This document shows, piece by piece, positions 55,585-64,000 of a stretch of 64,000 nt of DNA (its first letter is position 1; every line of letters starts with the position of its first letter). A program made the translations under genes and the position numbers. Below the pieces are notes generated by a model. That model was not told where the DNA came from. It saw only the letters and a program-made list of their open reading frames with translations, and made no database searches. The stretch comes from Heliocidaris tuberculata. Its lineage: Eukaryota > Echinodermata > Echinoidea > Camarodonta > Echinometridae. Location: contig CM046839.1 of assembly GCA_025618425.1 (NCBI GenBank), positions 3,819,008 through 3,883,007 of the forward strand, written 5' to 3'.

Positions 55585-55895
55585 TAAAAATCAATACCAT
55601 GAGACGATGATTACGAGTCAAGAGAGAGGCCTACACTCTTAACTGGCCTGCAAACACGCATTGATTATACTTGACCTACCGTGAATATCGAGGTCACACA
55701 CAATCTACAATTCAAATTCCCGTGTTGAAAGCAAACAAACCAGAAACTCGAATTTGTTTTTCGAAATCCCGCTCCAAGACAGACATGCACCTATTGTAGT
55801 TTATAAGTATCGCTATTCCTTGTTACCTGTATGAACACATATAATACATTGAGAGGATTGTGACTACTTCTCAAATATATCTTCATTTATTACAT
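55585..55895 (-). repeat. Dispersed repeat family, inverted copy A
   Basis: On the minus strand: 'TTGAGAAGTAGTCACAATCC', 'GCATGTCTGTCTTGGAGC', 'GTGTGTGACCTCGATATTCA' and 'GACTCGTAATCATCGTCTCA', matching 60016-60310. Copies A and B are in opposite orientation on either side of the RTE-like LINE. Confidence 0.8.
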
Positions 55896-56344
55896 TTTGT
55901 CACTGCTCAGTGATTATAAGCTTCTCCCCTGCCTCCTCCTCTACATGATGATTATAGTAGACGACAACCTATGATAAAGAAATGATGAAACATACGACAG
56001 CCTACCAATATTTACTGATACAAACATTTCCATGTCCTTTTATCAGAGGCGGCGTTCCCCCCCCCCCCCCCACTATTTCAAGCAAACAAAAGTTCCCCTT
56101 TTTAACTCTGATAAGTTCCCAATTTTCGTTTTAATAAATGCCCGTTTTACTGTGCTCTTTTCCCCTTCTAATAACTGCCCTTTTTCTTTCCATTAAATGC
56201 CCTTCCCCCCTCCTGATAAATGCCTCTTTTCAAATCTTATGGATGAACTTTTATTATATTTTAATTTAATTTTTTTTTAATGTGTTCGACTGAATCAAAA
56301 CAATCATATCATTAACATAAGATTATAAGGTGATTACGATTAAG
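55896..56344. other. No gene; C-run and short-word repeats
   Basis: A C-run at about 56050-56062 is followed by a drifted tandem series, 'TTC CCCTTTTTAACTCTGATA', 'AAATGCCCGTTTTACT', 'AACTGCCCTTTTTC' and 'AAATGCCCTTCCCCCC' (56085-56230), a self-similar repeat with ~35 bp spacing. No gene. Confidence 0.55.
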
Positions 56345-58999
56345 GGATGGAGGAGTAGGCATATTGATAAGTAGAAAAGCAGCCACAGCACTCACTGAAG
56401 TCAAGTCAGTTAACAAGTGCATCATAGAAGCTGAATTTACAGGACTGAACTTTCCAAACACAACTGTAATAGTTTACATACAGTCCAACTAACACCACTG
56501 ATGAGGAGGCAGTAGAATCTTTCTAAAACAAACTTTCTGATGTAATACAGACTGTTCCAGCTCATACCATTTTGCTGGTTACTGGAGACTTCAACGCCAG
56601 GATCGGGCCTGAACATGGTAACTGTCTTCACTTTTCATGAAGCAACTAACAGAAATGGGAGCTGCCTGAATGAGTTTGTTGTTGAAAACAGACTGGTGGT
56701 AGGGAACACCTACTTTCAGAAAAGAAAGGGAGAAGTTGTGGACCTATACAAGTCCCCTTGGAACACATACACAATCGGACCACATTCTCATCAGGAAGAA
56801 GTGGTTGAACAGCCTCATTAATGTAGAAGCGTACGGAAGCTTTACAAGCATCGGATCAGATCACATAATTGTTTCGGCAAAGATCAAGCTAAGCCTATGA
56901 AAAGCAGCAACTACAAGCGGCAGAGTTATGCATGACCGGACTGTCTTGAAACAAAACAAGGATTGACAAGGATTTACATTTCAGCATGCTAGAGGACGAA
57001 AGTGAGGAAAATATTTCTGTGAAATATAACAACAAATTGAACAAATTAAACAACGAAGTAGGACCAGAACTAATACCCAGGAAGAAGAGATCCAAGAAAG
57101 CTTCATTCTCAAGGGACGCAAGAGTCAAAGAAGCCAGGGAGAAAGTCAACCTACTAGCTTACAATAAACTCAGAGTAGACACCGATGAAGATAATAAAGC
57201 AAAATTCAAGCAGGCTAAGAGGTCCTTGAATGACATCTACTGGAAGGTAATAGGAGAAGATCTAGACATAAAAGTGGAAATGATAAAATCAGCACATGCT
57301 AATTGCAAACACAAGGGAAGCTGGAAGCTCACTGACGGGGAGAAAAACCACTAAGAAGGGTCACATCAAAGGGAATTCTGTTGAAGAGAGGAAGAAGCGA
57401 TGGTACGACCACTTCAACAACTTGTTGGGCAGAACAAGGGATGCAAACACACAAGATATGGTCCAAATCTTTGAAAACTTGGATATCAGTGAAGAGCCTT
57501 TTAGACCCAAAGAAATTGTCACAGCAAAAAATGTCATTAACCGAGGGAAAGTGCAGTGGAGAGGACGGAATACCACCGGAAGTTGTAAAGAGGGGTAACA
57601 TTCTGCTTTATTTCTGCAACCAAGTATTGGAAGGAGAAAACCAGATAGCTGGTCGATAACCAATATTATCCCGATCCCCAAGAATGGAGACCTGAGCACT
57701 ACTGGAAACTACAGAGGAATCAGCTTAACCTCAGTGGTGGCTAAACTGTCTAACAAGATGATTCTTAACAGAATACGTTCAAAGTAAGATGATCTCCTCA
57801 GAATCAATGAAAACGGCTTCCGAGCTGGAAGAAGCACAGTAATCCACACTCTGGCAGTACGTAGACTAATAGAGGGAGTCAAAGCAAATCAGCTACCATC
57901 TGTACTAACACTTATCGACTTCAGTAAAGCTTTCGACTCTGTTAACCGCTGCACGATGATGAAAATATTGAGAGCCTACGGTATTCCAGTGAAACTCACT
58001 AAAGCAGTAGAGCTGATGTATAAGAACACTCAAGCTAAAGGCAACACACCTGATGGGCCCATTGATATCTTCACCATAAATGCTGGAGTATTAAAAGGAG
58101 ACACTCTGGCACCCTATCTGTTTGTGATCGTCTTAGACTACGCTCTCAAAAAAAATATCAAGAAGATGAAGTTGGATTCACACTGGAAAGACGAAGGAGC
58201 AGAAGACACGGTCCAACAACAATCACTGAGTTTGACTTTGCTGATGATATCGCCTTGATCCCCAATGAATTTCAACAAGCACAAGCTCTTCTTCAAAAGG
58301 TGGAGAAAGAAGCAGCTGAAGTGGGTCTACATCTCAACCCCAAGAAGACAAAGTACATGTCATTCAATCAGAAAGAGGACACTCCCCTTGTATACCACAA
58401 CCTTTGAAGAATTGGAGAAGGTGAGCGATTTCAAATACCTTGGTAGCCATCTTAAAAGGACAGGAAAAGGACATCTCAATAAGAAAAGCACAGGCGTGTA
58501 GAGCTGTGGACAAGATGAAGAAAGTATGGAAGTCCAAAATGAGCAAAGAGAGAAAAATCAATCTCTTTCAAGCAACTGTGGAATCAGTACTACTATATGG
58601 GTGTGAATCATTGACAATCACCAATAAAGATGCGAGGCAATTGGATGGTTGTTACACACGACTGCTCAGAGCAGCCCAAAATGTCAAGGTAGATGCAGAA
58701 CACCACATAAGCAATGCAGAACTATACGGCCATCTACCAAAAATCTCATATAAAATTAGACAGAGAAGACTGAAACTGGCTGGCCACTGCTTCAGGAGAA
58801 AAGATGAACTTGTCTCCAAAATCTTGCTATGGACACCATCACATGGATGAAGAGGCAGAGGAAGACCAGCAAAAACATACATAGATGATGTCCTTAAAGA
58901 GGACACAGGACTGGAGATGGAAGAACTAGGGAAAGCCATGCTAGATAAAAAGTACTGGGCCATCATGTCACGAGGAACCGCAAGGACTCGGCTAAAGTA
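56345..58999 (+). mobile_element. Broken RTE-like (CFDP2-type) LINE
   Basis: In order: endonuclease pieces ('GVGILISRKAATALTEVKS', 'LLVTGDFNARIGPEHG'), a charged linker (56980-57350), reverse transcriptase with 'NGFRAGRSTVIHTLAVRRLI', 'LTLIDFSKAFDSVNRCTMMK', 'GVLKGDTLAPYLFVIVLDY' and FADD (58237-58248), then the tail 'LLYGCESLTITNKDARQLDG', 'RRLKLAGHCFRRKDELVSKI' and 'GRGRPAKTYIDDVL'. It ends at TAA 58999. At least five frameshifts or stops break it. The tail is the type seen in RTE-like elements often annotated as craniofacial development protein 2-like or endonuclease-reverse transcriptase. Confidence 0.88.
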
Positions 59000-59329
59000 A
59001 AGGAAGTACAAGGTGATTATGGATGGAAAAATAAAAAATACACAACAAATTCGACCCCATAAAGGCACCAAGGGGATGAAGGAAATCCAGCCCAGGACAC
59101 ACGGGCGAGGCCGACATAGATGTTTCAGATCATTTTCAGTCATGTCAAGTGTCTTATGCTTGAAAACAAACATGTAAAAATGCCCTTATTCGTCCATAAT
59201 TCATTCTACAGTTGCTTTCATACCATTTTGAAATTTTAAGATACTGTATTCTGCACGCGTATATGCGTTTATGTAGGAACATGCCTACATCAAACTTTAT
59301 TATTATAACTCTGTCGCATTTCATCTGTT
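59000..59329. other. 3' flank of the LINE; no gene
   Basis: 59024-59045 (AAAATAAAAAATACAC) could be the LINE's 3' end. Nothing else is recognised. Confidence 0.45.
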
Positions 59330-60011
59330 CCACAGCCCACCTGTATAGTTGTACTTGTTTAGCTCTAGTTATGGCATGCATTTCTACGGTGCATTTTGCA
59401 TGTGTCGATTTCTAAAGCCATTTTAACCCTAAAGTTGACCATCTGACACCCGTGACTATTTTTGTTGAGAATTTAATGCTCTATCTCATGAACGTAATTA
59501 CAGATCTGTAGCACCATTCAAACTGAAATTAGAGCCCTTTTTTGCCAAGGAAAATGACAAAATCACTCTTTGATGACTTCATTACCTCGAAAATGTTACT
59601 GCCATGTTCTAAATGGCCTGCCAGAGCATTTTGAGCATTTTCAAATTAAAAAAAAAAATTTGCGAGCGTACAACTTCACCAATGCGCACACTTTTTGTTT
59701 AATTAACTTATCTTGTAATGTATTTGCATCATGCCAAACATTGTTATATTATGACTTTTCATTGGAGAGATATAGCTTATGTCGGAATTTTACAAAAATG
59801 TCGCCTAAGAGACGCCACGATGCATGGACTATGTTGAAGAAAATTCTGTGCTGATATAATAACCGTATCTACCATTGTGGAAAATTTGAGAACATTTGAA
59901 TTAGCCGTTTTGGAGATATTGTGCGTACAAAAAAGTTGGTAGAAATAAAAATTTAGAACGATTCGTACAAAAACATAAGGTGGTCTGCACTTGAAGTACA
60001 GCCCACCTAAT
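59330..60011 (-). repeat. Composite dispersed repeat ending in two 'cagcccacct' words
   Basis: It starts with CAGCCCACCTGTATAGTTGT (as at 54114) and ends with the hairpin word AAGGTGGTCTGCACTTGAAG then TACAGCCCACCT (59980-60010). 59740-59960 is an inverted copy of the 'cacaatatct' family ('GCCGTTTTGGAGATATTGTG'). No gene. Confidence 0.65.
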
Positions 60012-60625
60012 ATATTAAGATATATTTGAGAAGCAGTCACAATCCTCTGAATGTACTCTCTGTATTGATAGAGTTACGATAACTGCTGTCTGAGGTAACG
60101 AGAAATATCGATGTTTAAAAACTACAATGAGTGCATGTCTGTCTTGGAGCTTGACGTCAGAAAGCACAATCCACTTCCTTTCAACATTGAAATTTGAATG
60201 GTGGATTGATGGTGTGTGACCTCGATATTCACGGGAGATCAAGTATATGTAAATATTCAATGCATGTTTGCAGGCAAGTTGGGAATCTCACATGACTCGT
60301 AATCATCATGCCATGGTAATGAAAAAAAAAAAAAGCAGGCGACCCAGGCCCACAGGCAGGAAAAAAAAATCTATTGTAAGAGACCCGAAACAAGCAAGAG
60401 AAGCATTTATTTTTATATTTATTATAGAGAAACATATATTTATTTCTATCTCTATCTCCTTCCCCCTTGCCAATTGATTGTGGGCAGTGACCCGTTCTTG
60501 GCCCCCGGCGAGACGCCTGTGTCTCAAAGAATATAGACATATAGCGTAAACGCTTTCTTGCTATTTCCGGGAACTCACAATGAATCTAAAGTATATAAAT
60601 AAATTTGTAACCATCATTCTGGTTG
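60012..60625 (+). repeat. Dispersed repeat family, copy B
   Basis: It matches copy A over 60016-60310 (inverted) and copy C over 60227-60625 (direct): 'TTCAATGCATGTTTGCAGGC', 'GACTCGTAATCATCATGC', 'AGAGACCCGAAACAAGCAAG', 'GGGCAGTGACCCGTTCTTGG' and 'GCGAGACGCCTGTGT'. A-run at 60319-60333. Confidence 0.85.
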
Positions 60626-60642
60626 ACCAGTCATAACAGATA

Positions 60643-61015
60643 TTCACGGGAGGTCAAGTATATTCAATGCATGTTTGCAGGCCAGTTGAGAGTGTAAGCC
60701 TCTCTTGACTCGTAATCATCGTGCTATGGTAATGAAAAAAAAAAAGCAGTCCACCCAGGCTCACAGGCAGGAAAAAAACAGAGTCTATTGTTAGAGACCC
60801 GAAACAAGCAAGAGAAGCATTTATTTTTCCCCTCTATCTCTGTCTCCTTCCCCCTTGCCTATTGATTGTGGGCAGTGACCCGTTCTTGGCCCGCAGCGAG
60901 ACGCCTGTGTTAAAAAAATATAGACATATTATTAGCTTAAACGCTTTCTTGCGATTTCGGAAACTCACAATGAATTTAAAGTATATGAATTTGTAACCAA
61001 CATTTCTGATTGACC
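60643..61015 (+). repeat. Dispersed repeat family, copy C (tandem with B)
   Basis: It starts ATTCACGGGAGGTCAAGTAT and repeats copy B to 'AACGCTTTCTTGCGATTTCG' and 'TGAATTTAAAGTATATGAAT' at roughly 88-90% by eye, including the A-run at the same place. B and C look like a tandem duplication of about 415 bp. Confidence 0.87.
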
Positions 61016-61024
61016 AAGCATATT

Positions 61025-61302
61025 CAGTGTAGTGAAATATCGCTACAACACAAACCCGTAATAGACTGACGTCACAATAGTTAAACGGTTACCAGGAGAT
61101 CACTCTCCGCGCTCCACTGTGTAAGAGAATTTGCACGCAAACCCTATGTAAATGGAGAAGGCAAGAACGATTCCAAGATGGATTTTCAATCTTTAAATTC
61201 ACAGGGACGGCTTCAAAAGCAAAGGGACGGCTGCAAAAACCCGATACTTTTAAATACAAACTTATCATGCTTATACTTGATAAATCTATCCTCGCCGATT
61301 TC
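61025..61302 (+). mobile_element. Solo right arm of the 1.74 kb TIR element family
   Basis: It begins CAGTGTAGTGAAATATCGCT and shares 'ACCAGGAGATCACTCTCCGC', 'GCTCCACTGTG.AAGAGAATT', 'TGCACGCAAACCCTATGT' and 'CTTTAAATTC.CAGGGA' with the inverse of 46970-47263. Similarity ends near 61302 and no second terminus is seen, so this copy is truncated. Confidence 0.8.
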
Positions 61303-61860
61303 TTTTACCATGCCGTTTTGCTATCAATCAATCAAAATCATAATTCATCTTTTGCAAGCTACTGAACCCCCTCCAAAAAAAAACAACCAAAAAAAAAAAA
61401 AAAAAAAAAACAACCAAAAAAAAAACAACCAAAAAAAACCCCCCGCCTGATAGATGTAATGACAGTCGTCGTTTGTCCAATATCCACGTATAGACCATGG
61501 GATGGACTTGAAAAATGTGGCTAGTTTTTTCATTTTCGTGGGTCACCTCCTGTAACCACACAAAACATTGTTATTAGGGGTATTCAAAGGTGCTGAAACC
61601 AGTTATGAATGTTGCCATCCCTAAAAATTGCTCCCTGTAAAGATAAAAGCATTCTTTAATGCCGATTTTTGTGTATAATTTACATTACAGTCCCACATGT
61701 TGTTTTCTGTGTCCTCTACAACATACTGATGCAAAGATACAGATGACACATGGAAGGGGCCCAAATATTGCAAGGGGGGGGGGGGGGAGGAGATATTTTT
61801 GTCTTATCATGGAACTGTTAAACATGAGGTGGTCGGTATTTGAAGTACAGCCATCCTAAC
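61303..61860. other. No gene; A/C-rich tract and G-run
   Basis: A CAACCAAAAA-type tract at 61373-61443 and a G-run at 61777-61789. 'GAGGTGGTCGGTATTTGAAG' then TACAGCCATCCTAACTA at 61826-61860 is a decayed GGTGGTCTG hairpin word. Confidence 0.5.
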
Positions 61861-62511
61861 TAGAGTTGAACAAGTATAACTATACAGGTGGGCTGTGGAA
61901 CAGTCAGGAAATGAGTGTTCCCGCCGAAGACAATGGAAATGATTACGAATCTTCTGAAACCAATGAACCTATTCAATCATTAAAGTGATTTGGTAACTTT
62001 GTAGAGGCTTGATAAAATCTGAGCTGCCTAGCCTAACATGCTGTAAGTGTATGTAATATGGTGTAAAAATGAAGCCTAGGGAAAAAAAGCACTTCAAATC
62101 AACATGTGCTTGAGTGCTTCACAAAAGTAAACATATGTAAGTGACCGGAAATGCCAGACTCATTTTCTCCCTTAGATTCAGTGTTAGACTAAAGCGTATG
62201 GCTATACGCTTTCGTAAATGGGAGTATTCAGTCATAGATTTCTTAATAATAGCATTATATATTTGAAAACCTTTCTATGCCTGGCTATTTATTTATCCTT
62301 CTGAACATCATTATACAAGACAGATATCAAAATTCAACAATTTATTAAATGAAGCTTCCACAAAGTTACCGATTCCGGTTAAGCATTTTAAATAATTATT
62401 ACACTGATGCGAGCATCCGCGTATATTGGAGTATTGTGGCGTGCGTGCAGGTACTAGAGGGAAGAAATACACGCACCAATTGTTCAATGTATACAAAATG
62501 TTCAACAATGC
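61861..62511 (+). repeat. Long diverged repeat related to 50.49-52.4 kb
   Basis: 'CTAGAGTTGAACAAGTATAA', 'ACAGGTGGGCTGTGGAACAG', 'TCAGGAAATGAG', 'GAAGACAATGGAAATGATTA' and 'CTTCTGAAAC' echo words at 50495-50527 and 51719-51755. The order is kept, so the 50.5-52.4 kb locus looks like the same repeat interrupted by the MITE and palindromes there. Confidence 0.6.
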
Positions 62512-62683
62512 CCTATAACACATGCACAGTCTATTCCAGTCCATTTAAGGCATTTTTACCAATTGCGTGCGCATGTGTGTACGTTTGCGTATGTGCGCGT
62601 TCAAGAAAACTTTCTAGAAATTACATAGGATTAATTAAAAAACTAAAACAGTCAAAGATTAGTCATTTTCATGCTGTATAAGG
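62512..62683 (+). repeat. Dispersed repeat, copy 2 (partner 52225-52393)
   Basis: Described at its partner. Here the CpG-rich centre reads GCGTGCGCATGTGTGTACGT and the 3' edge is 'TCATTTTCATGCTGTATAAG'. Confidence 0.75.
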
Positions 62684-63693
62684 AACTAGAAAATTCCTAA
62701 GAAAATACTTACATACTGTAACTATAACTATAACTTCTTTGCAAGGATATCGATTCCTAAAATGTCGTTAGGATTATATTCAACTAGTAACGCGAAAGCT
62801 AATGTAAAACAAATATTCTCCATCTAAAAAATCTTTAAAACACGATTCAATTGGTTGTGGCATATGCAATCAACATAATCTGATAGTATAATAGCACCGA
62901 CTATTATAAGCATAACAGTACATCGACTATCTAGCGTAAAATCATACCACTCGCCATTACTCCAAAAACATGCCTTTATAGAAAAGCTCAAAAGTAACCA
63001 ACAATAGATCGACTTCTATCCATAGCACTCCTACATGGTAAATCTGAAAAGACAAATAAGCTCCATCATAATAACAACTAAACTAATAGTCTGGGAGCCT
63101 GTCCAGAAATAGTCACCCCATTTTACCCATAAGACTTGACCCCTTAAAGTTGCTTAGACCATATAAGTTACTGAGCAAAAGGTTGTCAGCCTGAACGTAG
63201 TCGCTGGGTTTAGCCCCCAGAGCCCCCCAAAGAGACCCCAAAGTCGGGTCGATTTCACCCCCATCTCCCCCATGCACCAAACTTTGTCAGTAGGAAGTAG
63301 TATGACTGGACATTACAAAACACAAAAAAAAAATGACAAAATTTTCCGTCGGGATGGGGTGTCAGACGGCCCCTAAGAATTGGGGTAAATTTTTCCCCTT
63401 GAAGCCCAGGGACCAAATTTTGTCAGAAGGAAGAGCTATGGATGTACATTCCAAAAATATAAAAACTAACGAAATTGTTTATCGGGAAGGGGGACCCCCA
63501 GAAATGAAAACTCTAAAGTGCCCTTTGACAACGCCCCGAAATGCTCTGTATGTGAAGAAAAAAACATTTCTTACCTTCAGACTAGGATAACTTAAAAGTG
63601 CTTTATTCAATTCAATTCAAACTTTCATAACATAATTTTGAGTATAATAATCTTTTTGCGGCGCCATTTAGTGTTAGTTTGTCTTTTGATTAA
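62684..63693. other. No gene recognised
   Basis: AT-rich to about 63090, then a G/C-balanced part (63090-63590) with the two-fold echo 'CCCATGCACCAAACTTTGTCAG' / 'CCAGGGACCAAATTTTGTCAGA' (about 63269 and 63406). ATTCAATTCAATTC at 63607 resembles an inverted LINE tail. Confidence 0.5.
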
Positions 63694-64000
63694 TAAATTA
63701 TTAAATTGTGAAAAATGTATTGCTTTCTCAAAAGTTGCCAAAAAAATACTGTCAGGATTCTTTAAACACACCCATTGACCATCTGACAAGGCATAATAGG
63801 GAAGCTTGCTTGGTAACTGTGTAATTAACACATGAATAGTACATTTCAGCCTGGCAGTCCTATATCACAGATACCTGAAAAGCTCTTCTATTATGCCTTG
63901 TCAAACAGGTGAAGAGGGTCATGAGTGTGTTTACATAATCCTGACAATATTTTATAGCTCCTTTTGAGAAAGCAATACATTTTCCCCAATTTAATAACTC
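63694..64000. repeat. Large inverted repeat at the window edge
   Basis: The left arm 'TTATTAAATTGTGAAAAATG', 'TATTGCTTTCTCAAAAG', 'TACTGTCAGGATTC' and 'CTGACAAGGCATAATA' is mirrored by the inverse of 63888-64000 ('TTATTAAATTGGGGAAAATG', 'TATTGCTTTCTCAAAAG', 'TATTGTCAGGATTA', 'TTGACAAGGCATAATA'). Arms are about 110 bp at roughly 85% identity and may extend past the window. Probably a foldback transposon. Confidence 0.8.

Noticed and set aside
56986..57354. 122-codon charged frame that could be a separate gene
   Set aside because: It lies between endonuclease and reverse transcriptase pieces of the RTE-like LINE in the right order and is best read as its linker.

Overview
This is a window of animal nuclear DNA. 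It has long introns with GT/AG splice sites, dense microsatellites, several decayed non-LTR retrotransposons and many short inverted-repeat DNA transposons. No bacterial operon, CRISPR array or virus-like gene cluster is visible. The one host gene I can support belongs to the carbohydrate sulfotransferase 15 (CHST15) family. Together with many poly-G:C tracts, CR1-like and RTE-like LINEs and MITEs starting TGGGGGTGTTTCATAAAGC, this suggests a marine invertebrate deuterostome, most likely an echinoderm such as a sea urchin. The species call is inference.

Layout. Positions 1-20.6 kb hold no convincing host gene. They contain a ~150 bp tandem array (1.0-1.8 kb), several MITEs, a nested pair of hAT-like elements (5.9-6.7 kb), tRNA-Gly-like sequences (11.5 and 12.5 kb) and a ~230 bp repeat array (15.7-17.2 kb) split by a TA-flanked MITE. 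Positions 20.7-35.5 kb carry the sulfotransferase gene on the minus strand. Six coding exons join in one frame with matching intron phases (471 residues seen); the first exon, with the start codon, is not found. Its 7.5 kb third intron holds a broken CR1-like LINE, a tRNA-like sequence and microsatellites.

Positions 36-48 kb are layered transposons. There are pieces of a plus-strand CR1-like LINE, a Tx1/L1-like LINE tail, two copies of a 0.5 kb TIR element, a TIR element with a frameshifted THAP zinc-finger ORF, and a 1.74 kb TIR element with an AG-rich minisatellite sitting inside another LINE. The longest open frames of the window lie in that minisatellite and are not genes. Positions 48-64 kb hold more MITEs, long palindromes, a 'TTCCGAA' minisatellite, a broken RTE-like LINE (56.3-59.0 kb) and a repeat present in three copies around it.

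Functionally, only the sulfotransferase looks like a working gene: a Golgi type II membrane enzyme using PAPS to sulfate glycans. Everything else is repetitive or unassigned. I see no convincing new multi-gene system. The most informative material is the record of nested insertions, where one MITE has its empty target site preserved elsewhere in the window, and one miRNA-like hairpin at 4.74 kb.
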